DNA of 64,000 bases from Streptomyces bicolor. GTDB lineage: Bacteria > Actinomycetota > Actinomycetes > Streptomycetales > Streptomycetaceae. The stretch lies in assembly GCF_000719285.1 (NCBI RefSeq), contig NZ_JOFS01000009.1:1-64000 (forward strand). The letters run 5' to 3'. The notes under the pieces are model-generated. The model worked only from the letters and a program-made list of their open reading frames with translations, did not search any database and was not told the DNA's origin. Position 1 is the first letter of the stretch. Each line of letters starts with the position of its first letter. Below are positions 41,167 through 49,767 of the stretch, in pieces. The translations under genes were made by a program, and so were the position numbers.

Positions 41167-42542
41167 CCGACTCCATCACCCCGACCGCCCTCGACCCGAT
41201 CACCCTCGGGGACCTGCTGAGGGTGGCCTCCGCCCCCGACTTCGACCGCTGGCAACACCAGATTCACCGCACCGGCGGTTGTGCCGACCCCATCCACCTC
41301 CGTGGCTGGACGACCCGCGTCGACACCACCACCGGCGAGGCCCTGCACCGCTACACCACCCACGGGGAACCAGGTGGCCGGCTGCGCATTGCCTGCGGCA
41401 ACCGCCGCGCCACCCGCTGCCCGTCCTGCGCCTGGACGTACGCGGGCGACACCTACCACCTCATCCGCGCCGGACTCGCCGGGGATGACCGCCGTGACAT
41501 CCCCGCTGCAGTCCGGGACCACCCCCGCGTTTTCGCCACCCTCACCGCCCCCTCGTTCGGCCCAGTCCACAACCGGCCCGACCACGGACGCTGCCGCTGC
41601 GGCCATCGCCACAGCGAGAACGATCCCACCCTCGGCACCCCCCTCGACCCCGACGTCTACGACTACGCGGGCGCCGTGCTGTTCAACAACCACTCCGGCG
41701 ACCTCTGGCAGCGCTTCACCAACCGGCTCCGCCGCGAGATCGCCGCCCGCGCTGGCCTCACCCAACGCGAACTCAAAGAGGCCTGCCGCCTCTCCTACGG
41801 CAAGGTCGCCGAATTCCAGGAGCGAGGCGCCATTCACTTCCACGCCGTCATCCGCCTCGATGGGCCCGACGGACCCGACTCACCACCGCCCTCGTGGGCG
41901 AGCGTCGACCTGCTCACCGACGCCATCCGCGCCGCCCGCCGGCACCCCTACACCAGCCTCCGCCTCCCCGCGGCCGGCGACCAACCCGCCCGCACGCTCC
42001 GCTGGGGCCGAGAACTCGACATCCGCCCCGTCAAGGCCTTCGGCGACGACTCCGAGATCACGGAGCAAAAGGTGGCCTCCTACGTCGCCAAGTACGCCAC
42101 CAAAGCCGCCGAGAACACCGGCACCCTCGACCGGCGCATCGCCGAACTTGCCGACCTCGACCGCCACCGTGTCCCCGACCACGCCCGCCGGCTCATCGAA
42201 GCCTGCAAGCGCCTCGACCCGCTCTACCCGGACCGACGGCTGTGGGCCTGGGCCCACATGCTGGGCTTCCGCGGCCACTTCTCCACCAAGTCCCGCCGCT
42301 ACTCCACCACCCTCGGCGCCCTCCGACAGACACGCGCCGACTACCGCGCCGCACAGGAACGCGCCGCCCTCGGCCTCGACGACCGCGAACCGGACACTGT
42401 CCTCGTCCTCGCCGACTGGCAGTACGCAGGCCATGGCCACACCCCCGGCGAATCCGCCCTCGCCGCCACCATCGCCCACGACATCCAACTCAACCGAGAA
42501 ACCGCCCGCGAAGCCCTGCTCAGCGAAGGGAGCACAACATGA
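41163..42542 (+). CDS. RepSA-type replication initiator
   Basis: This 459-residue initiator has C-x-x-C pairs (RCPSC, CRCGH), an HUH-like metal motif AIHFHAVIRLDG (H225, H227) and YVAKYATKAAENTG for strand cleavage chemistry. It matches the rolling-circle initiator family of pSAM2-like AICEs, which replicate transiently after excision. Its stop overlaps the excisionase start (ATGA). Confidence 0.9.
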   Translation: MTDSITPTALDPITLGDLLRVASAPDFDRWQHQIHRTGGCADPIHLRGWTTRVDTTTGEALHRYTTHGEPGGRLRIACGNRRATRCPSCAWTYAGDTYHLIRAGLAGDDRRDIPAAVRDHPRVFATLTAPSFGPVHNRPDHGRCRCGHRHSENDPTLGTPLDPDVYDYAGAVLFNNHSGDLWQRFTNRLRREIAARAGLTQRELKEACRLSYGKVAEFQERGAIHFHAVIRLDGPDGPDSPPPSWASVDLLTDAIRAARRHPYTSLRLPAAGDQPARTLRWGRELDIRPVKAFGDDSEITEQKVASYVAKYATKAAENTGTLDRRIAELADLDRHRVPDHARRLIEACKRLDPLYPDRRLWAWAHMLGFRGHFSTKSRRYSTTLGALRQTRADYRAAQERAALGLDDREPDTVLVLADWQYAGHGHTPGESALAATIAHDIQLNRETAREALLSEGSTT

Positions 42543-42736
42543 CCACGGCCGTCCGATCACGGAGCATGCTTACTCTCGCTGAGGTCTGCGAGGAACTGAG
42601 CATCTCGCGTTCGACCTTCTATGACTGGCGTGCCAAGCGGCGTGCACCTCGCTGTATCAAGCTCCCGAACGGTGATCTGAGGATCCGGCGGACCGACCTC
42701 GACAACTGGCTCGATGACCGGGAGGACGTCGCCTGA
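42539..42736 (+). CDS. xis: Excisionase (MerR/HTH_17-type)
   Basis: This 65-residue winged-helix DNA-binding protein has LTLAEVCEELSISRSTFYDWR followed by a short basic wing (IKLPNGDLRIRRTDLDNWL). It is encoded between the replication and integrase genes and overlaps both, the normal position of the excision factor that directs integrase to excise the element. Confidence 0.88.
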   Translation: MTTAVRSRSMLTLAEVCEELSISRSTFYDWRAKRRAPRCIKLPNGDLRIRRTDLDNWLDDREDVA

Positions 42737-44130
42737 TGGAGACGACCTACGACGTCAAGGTCTACAAGATCCTCACGTACAAGGGCGCTCGTAAGACGAC
42801 GTACACCGTGCGCTGGGTCGTTGCGGGCAAGCGCTGGCGTGCGCCCTTCGACACCGTCGCGCTCGCCGAGGGCTTCCGCTCGGAACTCATCCAAGCCGCC
42901 CGCAAGGGTGAGGCGTTCGTCTTGGCGACTGGTCTGCCGGTCTCCCACCGCTCCAAGTCGGCCGCGATGAGTTGGTACAAGTTCGCCGTTCAGTACGTGG
43001 ACGCCCGGTGGCCTCAACTCGGAGGCAACAGCCGTAAGAACACCGCCAAGACGCTCACGGCAACCACTCTCGCTCTGCTCCGCGCGCAGCCCACCCAGTT
43101 CGATCCGGTGGCCGTGCGGACAGCTCTGCGGGAGTGGGCGTTCAACGCGAACCGTCGATCGGAAGCGCCGCGGGACGTGGTGACCATCCTCAGATGGGTC
43201 GAGCGGAACACCCTTCCGGTCTCGGTCTGGGAGGACCCCGAGAAGGTCGAAGACGTCCTACAGGCCGTCGACACCCGACTCGACGGCAAGCAGGCGGCGG
43301 CCTGGTCCCGCAAGCGGCATCGCCGGATCCTCAACGTCGTCATGAAGTACGCGATCCGGCGGCGCATCCTGCGGACCAACCCCCTTCCCAAGGGCAAGGA
43401 GGCGACGACGGCGACCAAGACGACCAATGCCGTGGACAAGCGCTGCTTGATGAACCCGGACCAGGCGGCGGCGCTCCTCGACTGGATCCGCCGGCGGCCC
43501 CGTGGTGGCAAGCGACTGCACGCCTTCTTCGCCACGCTGTACTACTGCGGGCCTCGCCCCGAAGAGGCCGTGGCCATGCGGGTGTGGGACGTGAGCCTGC
43601 CCGATGTCGACGCTGACGACCAGTGGTGCGAACTGATGATTCACACCGCGACGCCGGAAGTCGGCAAGCAGTGGACCGACACGGGAGAGATCCACGAGAA
43701 GCGTGACCTGAAGGGCCGTGCCGAAGGGGAGACGCGCACGGTGCCGGGGCATCCCGCCCTGACGTGCATCCTGCGGCAGCACATCGAAGACGAAGAGCTC
43801 AAGCCGGGTGATCTGTTGTTCCAGGGCGAGAACGGCGGCATTCTCGCGGGCTCGGTCATCCGCCGGGCCTGGCGCAGTGCTCGCATGGCGGTACTGCCTC
43901 CGCACGTCTTCGACTCGCCGACCGGGAAGCGCGTGTACGACAACCGGCACACCCGCCTGACCAAGTGGCTCAACGACGGAATCCCGCCCGCTCAGGTGGC
44001 CGAGTGGGCCGGGAACAGCGTGCCTGTGCTGCTCGCCACCTACGCCCGGTGCGTTGACGGGCAACTGCCGGACCTGAAGAGGCGGCTTGAAGCTGCCGGG
44101 GATCTCCCGGACCTGTCCGGCGCTGGCTGA
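42736..44130 (+). CDS. int: Tyrosine-recombinase integrase
   Basis: This 464-residue site-specific recombinase has an arm-binding N-terminal domain, a core-binding domain, and a catalytic domain with CGPRPEEAVAMR (first Arg), YDNRHTRLTKWL (Arg/His box) and WAGNSVPVLLATYARC with the nucleophilic Tyr. It integrates the element into the tRNA-Arg 3' end lying 175 bases away. The stop-start overlap TGATG couples it to the excisionase gene. Confidence 0.94.
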   Translation: METTYDVKVYKILTYKGARKTTYTVRWVVAGKRWRAPFDTVALAEGFRSELIQAARKGEAFVLATGLPVSHRSKSAAMSWYKFAVQYVDARWPQLGGNSRKNTAKTLTATTLALLRAQPTQFDPVAVRTALREWAFNANRRSEAPRDVVTILRWVERNTLPVSVWEDPEKVEDVLQAVDTRLDGKQAAAWSRKRHRRILNVVMKYAIRRRILRTNPLPKGKEATTATKTTNAVDKRCLMNPDQAAALLDWIRRRPRGGKRLHAFFATLYYCGPRPEEAVAMRVWDVSLPDVDADDQWCELMIHTATPEVGKQWTDTGEIHEKRDLKGRAEGETRTVPGHPALTCILRQHIEDEELKPGDLLFQGENGGILAGSVIRRAWRSARMAVLPPHVFDSPTGKRVYDNRHTRLTKWLNDGIPPAQVAEWAGNSVPVLLATYARCVDGQLPDLKRRLEAAGDLPDLSGAG

Positions 44131-44304
44131 TCCCCCGCCGAGAACTTCGACACGTATTCGACACGGCCACCCGCAAAAACCCGGTGACAGCCGGACAGCC
44201 CCGGAGCTCTCCCTTGATCGTTGGGGGAGTGCCCGGGGCTTCGTCGTGTCTCGCGAAACCTGCCCTGAACAGCAAAAATGCCCTCCCGAAGGAGGGCGGA
44301 AAGA
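44131..44304. promoter_or_regulatory. attR inner flank: arm site and tRNA terminator
   Basis: The gap between integrase and attR carries TCGACACGTATTCGACACGG at 44147-44166, identical to 22935-22954. At 44280-44297 a GCCCTCC/GGAGGGC hairpin is followed, on the minus strand, by TTTTTGCTG. The hairpin therefore terminates the leftward tRNA-Arg transcript, and the element supplies it. Confidence 0.65.
44280..44297 (-). terminator. Intrinsic terminator of tRNA-Arg, supplied by the element
   Basis: The seven-base stem (44280-44286 with 44291-44297) with a four-base loop, followed on the minus strand by ATTTTTGCTG, is a classical intrinsic terminator directly after the tRNA. Confidence 0.75.
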
Positions 44305-44350
44305 GGGCGCCCCCGGCAGGACTCGAACCTGCGGCCAAGCGCTTAGAAGG
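44305..44350. repeat. attR, 46-bp repeat inside tRNA-Arg
   Basis: Identical to 22814-22859. It covers the tRNA from past the discriminator to the anticodon loop, so integration leaves an intact tRNA gene. Confidence 0.92.
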
Positions 44351-44380
44351 CGCCTGCTCTATCCACTGAGCTACGGGGGC
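44308..44380 (-). tRNA. tRNA-Arg (anticodon TCT)
   Basis: The 73-nt minus-strand gene folds into a cloverleaf: acceptor GCCCCCG/CGGGGGC, D-arm GCTC-AGTGGATA-GAGC, anticodon stem GGCGC/GCGCT with loop CTTCTAA (anticodon TCT, reading AGA), T-arm GCAGG-TTCGAGT-CCTGC and discriminator G. CCA is not encoded. Its 3' half is the att repeat of the AICE. Confidence 0.95.
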
Positions 44381-44701
44381 CGGTCGTGGTGGGCTCGGTC
44401 CTGGCGCCCGGGTGGGGGCTGGTCCCTGACGTTGCCGGGGACAAGGATAGAGCTCCCGCATCCGTGCCCCTGTTGCTTCGCCTCCGTGGCTCGATGTGGA
44501 GGTTCGGTGAAGCGGTCCTGATAATCGCAGGCAGGTACGAATCGTGCACCGCTTTTGGCCTCTTGCGCCCCGGGTGTTGTGCACTCGTTATGCCTGGACT
44601 ATGCCTGTGTCTCAGTCGTCCCTTCCGTCCCTTGTGTTCCGTCGGCACGCAGACATGCTCATATGCTTCAGAATTCCCCTAAAATTGGGCATTCTTCGCA
44701 T
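44381..44701. other. Region between tRNA-Arg and the dynamin operon
   Basis: About 320 bases that must hold the promoters of the leftward tRNA-Arg and the rightward dynamin operon. The right end (44640-44700) is A/T-richer (ATGCTTCAGAATTCCCC...). I cannot define boxes with confidence and see no gene; a frame reaching back to 44555 lacks a ribosome site. Confidence 0.3.
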
Positions 44702-46309
44702 GTGGTGACCTTGGACGTACGGCCTCAGCTGCTCGACGCAATCTCCGCCCTGCGCGACTGTGTCGCCGCCGCACGCTTCCCGCTGCCCCTGGCGGGGGCC
44801 CCACGCGCGCGTGCCAACCGCGACGAACTGCTCGCACAGCTCGACGACTATGTGGTGCCCCGCCTGCGACAGCCCGAAGCGCCCTTGCTGGCCGTGGTGG
44901 GCGGATCCACCGGCGCCGGCAAGTCGACGCTCGTCAACTCCATCGTGGGCAGACGCGTGACCGAGGCGGGCGTACTGCGGCCGACCACCCGGACGCCGGT
45001 GCTGGTCTGCCATCCGGAGGACCATCACTGGTTCAGCGGGATGCGCGTACTGCCCGACCTCACGCGCGTGTGGGTCCCCGAGCACGATCCGGCCGATGAG
45101 CTGATGCTGCCCGGCGAGGATCCCGCGCGCGTGCTGCGGCTGGAGACCGCCGACACGCTGCCCCCCGGGCTCGCCCTTCTCGACGCGCCGGACATCGACT
45201 CCCTGCTCGCCGACAACCGCGCCCTCGCCGCCGAACTCATCTGCGCGGCCGACATCTGGGTGATGGTGACGACGGCCGCCCGCTACGCCGACGCCGTCCC
45301 CTGGCACCTGCTGCGCACCGCCAAGGAGTACGACGCCACCCTCGTGACCGTCCTGGACCGGGTTCCCCACCAGGTGGTCTCCGAGGTGTCGCGGCAGTAC
45401 GGGGCGCTGCTCACCAAGGCCGGCCTCGGTGACGTACCCCGCTTCACCGTGCCCGAACTGCCCGAGTCGGCCTGGGGCGGCGGCCTGCTCCCGGCAACGG
45501 CGGTGGCCCAGCTGCGCAACTGGCTCGTCCATCACGCCAACGACCCGGCGGCACGCCAGCACGTGATGGCCCGTACGGCCCACGGGTTCCTCAACTCCCT
45601 CAAAGCCCGCCTGCCCGAACTCGCCGGCGCCGCCGCCTCCCAGTACGCCGCCGCGCTGCGGCTCACCGCCGCCGTCGACTCGGCGTACGACAGCGAGTAC
45701 GCGCGCGTGCGGAGCCGGTTGCAGGCCGGCGCGGTGCTGGCCGGCGACGCCCTGAAGCGCTGGCGCGCCTTTCCGCTCGACTGCTCCGCCGGGGAGCTCC
45801 TCGACTCGCTGGTGGAGAGCCTGAGCACCCTCCTGCTGTGCGCGGTCACCGCCGCCGACGAGCGTGTGGACGACGCCTGGCGGCGCGAACCGGCCGCCAC
45901 CGCGCCCGAGCTGACGAGCCGTGACCCGTCACCGACGAGCGTCGAACACCGCATCGGCATGGCGGTACGGCGCTGGCGGCGCGAGCTCGAGGAGTACGCC
46001 GAGGACGAGGTGAACGACATCGACCGCGGCGTCGTCCAGGATCCCGAGATCGTCGCCGCCCTCGTCGCCACGGCCCTGCTCGGCGCCCGCCGGGCGCGGT
46101 CCGCGGGGGAGTTGCTCGCCGAGCGGATCGGGGCGCACGGGGCGCTGCGGCTGCGCGACCGGTCCGGCCGGCTGCTCAGCGAGCATCTGGACCGGGTCAT
46201 GCACAGCGAACGCGAGCGCCGCCTCGCCCCGCTGGACGGCCTGGAGGTCCATCCGGACCCCCAGGCCGAACTCATCGCCGCGCTGTCCGTACTGCAGAAG
46301 GAGAGGTGA
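44702..46309 (+). CDS. dynA: Dynamin-like GTPase (DynA type)
   Basis: This 535-residue GTPase has P-loop [15 protein letters not shown], a switch region [20 protein letters not shown] (G3) and TVLDRVPHQ in the G4 position, followed by a long helical stalk. No membrane segment is visible. It is adjacent to a second, membrane-anchored GTPase and to an SsbB-type gene, the arrangement of the Streptomyces dynamin pair that stabilises FtsZ rings in sporulation septa. The name rests on that context and is likely but not certain. GTG 44702 begins [12 protein letters not shown] 44705 is an alternative. Confidence 0.75.
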   Translation: MVTLDVRPQLLDAISALRDCVAAARFPLPLAGAPRARANRDELLAQLDDYVVPRLRQPEAPLLAVVGGSTGAGKSTLVNSIVGRRVTEAGVLRPTTRTPVLVCHPEDHHWFSGMRVLPDLTRVWVPEHDPADELMLPGEDPARVLRLETADTLPPGLALLDAPDIDSLLADNRALAAELICAADIWVMVTTAARYADAVPWHLLRTAKEYDATLVTVLDRVPHQVVSEVSRQYGALLTKAGLGDVPRFTVPELPESAWGGGLLPATAVAQLRNWLVHHANDPAARQHVMARTAHGFLNSLKARLPELAGAAASQYAAALRLTAAVDSAYDSEYARVRSRLQAGAVLAGDALKRWRAFPLDCSAGELLDSLVESLSTLLLCAVTAADERVDDAWRREPAATAPELTSRDPSPTSVEHRIGMAVRRWRRELEEYAEDEVNDIDRGVVQDPEIVAALVATALLGARRARSAGELLAERIGAHGALRLRDRSGRLLSEHLDRVMHSERERRLAPLDGLEVHPDPQAELIAALSVLQKER

Positions 46310-46312
46310 CCG

Positions 46313-48715
46313 GTGACTGCCGTCACTGACCAGAACCAAACGGAACAGGACCAGACGGAACACGTCGATCTCCCGGAGGGCAGCGCCACCACGGACAACG
46401 ACGACGAGCGCGGGAACAGCGCCCCCGGGGAGGCCGCTTCCGAGGACGGACCTCTCGTGAAGGGCGACCGCGCAGAGGGCGATCGTGCGGAGGGGGACCG
46501 CGCAGAGGGCGACCGCGCTGGAAGTGATCCCGCTCAGGGTGATCGCGTAACAGGTGACCGAGCGGAGGAAAAGTCCGGCGAGCGGGAGGGTTCCGCGGCG
46601 GCCGAGGGCTCAGCGACGGCCGAGCGCTCCACCTCGGGCGAGGAAGCAGGGCCGGGCGACGGCGAGAGCTCCGCGGCGGCCCCGGAGCCGGAGAAGCGCA
46701 AGCTCTGGAGGAAACGGGGGAAGCGGGAGGAGCAGCCGAGCGGCGGCCACGCGCGCGTGGGGGACGGTGACGCTCACGCGCGTGGGGGCGCCGGTGCCCG
46801 CGGCTCCGGCGGCACCGAGGACGGCAGCGCTTCCCGTCGTACGGAGCCCCCATCCCGTAAGGAGCCCCTGTCCCGTAAGGAGTCCCCGTCTCGCAAGGAC
46901 TCCTCGTCGCGCAACGATTCTTCGTCCCGTAAGGAGTCCTCGTCCCGCGTGGAAACCCCCTCCCGCCCTGAGCCCTCCTCGCGTGCGGACGCCGACTCCG
47001 GCACGGAATCCTCGACCCCCTGGGACGACGGGCTCATCGCGCGGCGGGTGAATGAGAGCGCCGCCGCGGAGCAGCCGGCCGTCGTGGAGACGCGCACCTC
47101 CGGGCGGCAGGTCGTGATGCCCCTCGCCTACGACGGACCGCTGCGGTCCCGGCTGGACGCGCTGCGCGAGCTCGTCGGGCTCTCGCGCACCCGGCTCGAC
47201 AGCAAGACGCTCGCGGAGGCGGGCCGGGTGCTCGACGAGGCGGCTGCGCGGCGCAGGCTCTCCGGGCAGCACACCGTCGTCGCCATCGCCGGAGCCACGG
47301 GCAGCGGCAAGTCGCAGCTGTTCAACGCGCTCGCCGGAGTGACCATCTCGGAGACGGGCGTACGGCGGCCCACGACCGCCTCGCCCCTGGTGTGCAGCTG
47401 GAGCGACGGCGCGGTCGGCCTCATCGACCGGCTCGGCATCCCGCCACGGCTGCGGCGGCGCCCCGCGCAGAGCGCGGCCGCGGACGGGCAGCTGCGCGGG
47501 CTCGTCCTGGTCGACCTGCCCGACCACGACTCGGCGGCCGTGGCGCACCGCGAGCAGGTCGACCGAGTCCTGGCGCTCGTCGACGCGGTCATCTGGGTCG
47601 TCGACCCCGAGAAGTACGCCGACGCGATCCTGCACGAGCGCTATCTGCGGCCCATGGCCGGACACGCCGAGATCATGTTCGTCGTCCTCAACCAGACCGA
47701 CCGGCTGCCCGGAGAGGCCACCGATCAGGTCCTCGACGACCTGCGCCGGCTGCTCGACGAGGACGGCATCGCGCTGGGCGAGCACGGCGAGCCGGGCGCG
47801 ACGGTGCTCGCGCTGTCCGCGCTCACCGGGGACGGCGTCGGTGATCTGCGGGAGGCGCTCGGCCAGTTCGTGGCTGCGCGCGGGGCCGCGGCCCGCCGGA
47901 TCTCGGCCGATGTGGAGGCAGCCGGATGGCGGCTGCGGCCCGTGTACGCCGCGCGCCGGCGGACCGGGCTGAGCGAGGAGGCACGGGACGAGTTCTCCGC
48001 CCGGCTCGCGGACGCGATCGGCGCTACCGCCGCGGGCGAGGCCGCCGAGCGGGCATGGCTGCGCAACGCCAACCGTGCGTGCGGGACGCCCTGGCTGCGG
48101 CTGTGGCGCTGGTACCAGGACCGGGGCGAAGCACCGACGGGACGACTCTCCCTGCGCACCCAGACGGACGAGGAGTCCACCGCGCGCCAGCGCGTCGAGC
48201 AGGCGGTGCGGACGGTCGCCGAGCAGGCGTCGGCCGGGCTGCCCGGGCCCTGGGCGCAGGCGGTGCGCGAGGCGGCCGTACGGGGGGCCCAGGGGCTGCC
48301 CGAGGCGCTGGACGAGCTGGCCGCGCGGGCCGGACTGCCGCCGGGGCGCCCGCCGAGGCCGGGCTGGTGGCCGGGGGCCGTCCTGGTCCAGGCGGCCATG
48401 ACGATCCTTCAGATCGTCGGCGGGCTGTGGCTGGTGGGGCAGATCGTCGGGGTCATGGCGCCGAACCTGGGCGTCCCGGTGCTGCTGATGGTGGCCGGCA
48501 TCGTCGGCGGGCCGCTCGTCGAGTGGGGCTGCCGGATCGCGGCACGGGGGCCGGCTCGGCGGTACGGCCTGGAAGCGGAGCGGCGGTTGCGGGAGGCGGC
48601 GGCCGGGTGCGGGCGGGCCCGGGTGCTGGACCCGGTGGCGGCCGAGTTGCTGCGCTATCGCGAGGTCCGGGAGCAGTACGGGCGGGTGATGGGGGTCGGC
48701 GGACCGGTGAGGTGA
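46313..48715 (+). CDS. dynB: Membrane-anchored dynamin-like GTPase (DynB/YfjP type)
   Basis: This 800-residue protein has about 270 disordered N-terminal residues with tandem GDRAE and SRKE/SSSRK repeats, then a GTPase domain with P-loop VVAIAGATGSGKSQLFNALAG, RRPTTASPLVC, LVDLPDHDS (G3) and FVVLNQTDRL (G4). A helical domain follows, with two C-terminal membrane segments (LVQAAMTILQIVGGLWLVGQIV and VLLMVAGIVGGPLVEWG). It starts four bases after the first GTPase gene. It is the expected membrane partner of the pair in sporulation septation. Confidence 0.75.
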   Translation: MTAVTDQNQTEQDQTEHVDLPEGSATTDNDDERGNSAPGEAASEDGPLVKGDRAEGDRAEGDRAEGDRAGSDPAQGDRVTGDRAEEKSGEREGSAAAEGSATAERSTSGEEAGPGDGESSAAAPEPEKRKLWRKRGKREEQPSGGHARVGDGDAHARGGAGARGSGGTEDGSASRRTEPPSRKEPLSRKESPSRKDSSSRNDSSSRKESSSRVETPSRPEPSSRADADSGTESSTPWDDGLIARRVNESAAAEQPAVVETRTSGRQVVMPLAYDGPLRSRLDALRELVGLSRTRLDSKTLAEAGRVLDEAAARRRLSGQHTVVAIAGATGSGKSQLFNALAGVTISETGVRRPTTASPLVCSWSDGAVGLIDRLGIPPRLRRRPAQSAAADGQLRGLVLVDLPDHDSAAVAHREQVDRVLALVDAVIWVVDPEKYADAILHERYLRPMAGHAEIMFVVLNQTDRLPGEATDQVLDDLRRLLDEDGIALGEHGEPGATVLALSALTGDGVGDLREALGQFVAARGAAARRISADVEAAGWRLRPVYAARRRTGLSEEARDEFSARLADAIGATAAGEAAERAWLRNANRACGTPWLRLWRWYQDRGEAPTGRLSLRTQTDEESTARQRVEQAVRTVAEQASAGLPGPWAQAVREAAVRGAQGLPEALDELAARAGLPPGRPPRPGWWPGAVLVQAAMTILQIVGGLWLVGQIVGVMAPNLGVPVLLMVAGIVGGPLVEWGCRIAARGPARRYGLEAERRLREAAAGCGRARVLDPVAAELLRYREVREQYGRVMGVGGPVR

Positions 48716-48749
48716 GCCGAGGCCCGGGGGCGTGCCCTCGCGGGGGCGT

Positions 48750-48812
48750 GGCCCTGGGCTGCGGCGCACTGGGGCTGCGGCGGTCGGGGCTGCGGCCGTC
48801 GGGGGGCGGGGG
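48750..48812. repeat. G-rich direct repeats after the dynamin operon
   Basis: GGGGCTGCGGC-like units repeat three times and run into G6CG5 tracts on the plus strand. The rest of the 328-base gap (48716-49043) shows no gene. The runs could form G-quadruplexes or act as a pause/termination region; this is inferred from composition only. Confidence 0.35.
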
Positions 48813-49043
48813 TCGTTGGTCACCCGTTCGAGTGGCGGAGATTTCCACAGACGGGCGGTGATCCACAGGGCTCAGCGGGCCCGGCCCGGCGGAGGCAGTC
48901 TGGCTTCGCGGCGATCGCGACGGCGCGGTCGATCGCGGTGACGGCGGTGAGCGTGCCGCCGTCACGACGGACGCAGCCGTACGGGACGGGCCCGTACGTG
49001 TTTCCGCCCGGCGGCAGTGGCCGGGTGAGGGAGGGGTTCGAGG

Positions 49044-49508
49044 ATGAACGAGACGACCATCTGCGCGGTGGGCAACGTGGCGACACAGCCGGTGTACCGG
49101 GAGCTCGCGACGGGACCGTCGGCCCGCTTTCGGCTCGCGGTGACCGCGCGCTACCTGGACCGCGCGAAGAACGAGTGGACCGACGGGCACACCAACTTCT
49201 TCACGGTGTGGGCCAATCGGCAGCTCGCCACGAACGCCGCCGGGTCGCTCAACGTGGGCGATCCCGTCGTGGTCCAGGGCAGGCTGAAGGTGCGGTCGGA
49301 CGTCCGCGAGGGGCAGAGCTGGACCTCGGCCGACATCGACGCGGTGGCGATCGGGCACGACCTCGCCCGCGGCACCTCGGCCTTCCGGCGCACTTCCCGG
49401 ACGGAGGCGGGAGCCGTCGCGGCACCGGACCGGCCCGAGCCGGACTGGGAGACGCCACCCGCGGCCGACGATTCCCAACTCGCCCCAGAACCAGCAGCGG
49501 TGACGTGA
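49044..49508 (+). CDS. ssbB: Single-stranded DNA-binding protein, SsbB type
   Basis: This 154-residue OB-fold protein begins MNETTICAVGNVATQPVYREL, has FRLAVTARYLD and the FTVWANRQLATNAAGSLNVGDPVVVQGRL core, and ends in an Asp/Glu/Pro tail without the canonical acidic C-terminal tip. Streptomyces has a second SSB of this shorter type that acts in chromosome segregation during sporulation, which fits the neighbouring dynamin pair. GGGAGG precedes the ATG. Confidence 0.85.
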   Translation: MNETTICAVGNVATQPVYRELATGPSARFRLAVTARYLDRAKNEWTDGHTNFFTVWANRQLATNAAGSLNVGDPVVVQGRLKVRSDVREGQSWTSADIDAVAIGHDLARGTSAFRRTSRTEAGAVAAPDRPEPDWETPPAADDSQLAPEPAAVT

Positions 49509-49540
49509 CGTCAGTCACCTTCTCGGGCTGACCGAACTGC

Positions 49541-49592
49541 GGCTTATCGACGAATGCGTTCCGAACCACCCCGGGGGATTTGTCGATAAGCC
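49541..49592. repeat. Perfect 11-bp inverted repeat after ssbB
   Basis: GGCTTATCGAC (49541-49551) pairs with GTCGATAAGCC (49582-49592) around a 30-base loop. It may be a terminator of ssbB or an operator for the surface-protein gene 176 bases downstream. A TGACGTCA palindrome overlaps the ssbB stop (49505-49512). Confidence 0.45.
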
Positions 49593-49767
49593 CTGCTCGC
49601 AAGGGATCTTGGCGATAACGATTCCGAGTCGGATCGGCCCTCCGACGGGATCCCAGGGAAGCGTGGTGCGCCGCGTACCTAGGATGCCGGGCATAGCTCT
49701 CGGGGCTTGTGATTCTGCTGGTGGGACCTTCCCCCACGTCAACGGGTCCTGCTCGAAGGGGAATTCT

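Larger units (their letters stand above)
22814..44350 (+). mobile_element. Actinomycete integrative and conjugative element (AICE) in tRNA-Arg(UCU)
   Basis: The element is bounded by a perfect 46-bp direct repeat (22814-22859 and 44305-44350) made of the 3' half of the tRNA-Arg gene. It carries a complete pSAM2/SLP1-like backbone on the right: XRE regulator, FtsK/SpoIIIE-type transfer ATPase, small spread proteins, RepSA-type initiator, excisionase and tyrosine integrase next to attR. Cargo fills the left 11 kb. Both ends carry an identical 20-bp repeat inside the att sites. All backbone genes look intact, so it may still excise and transfer. Length from attL to attR is about 21.5 kb. Confidence 0.93.

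Noticed and set aside
48840..48870. DnaA-box-like TCCACAG sequences before ssbB
   Set aside because: Only two weak matches, wrong in the first bases of the box, and no cluster as expected at an origin.
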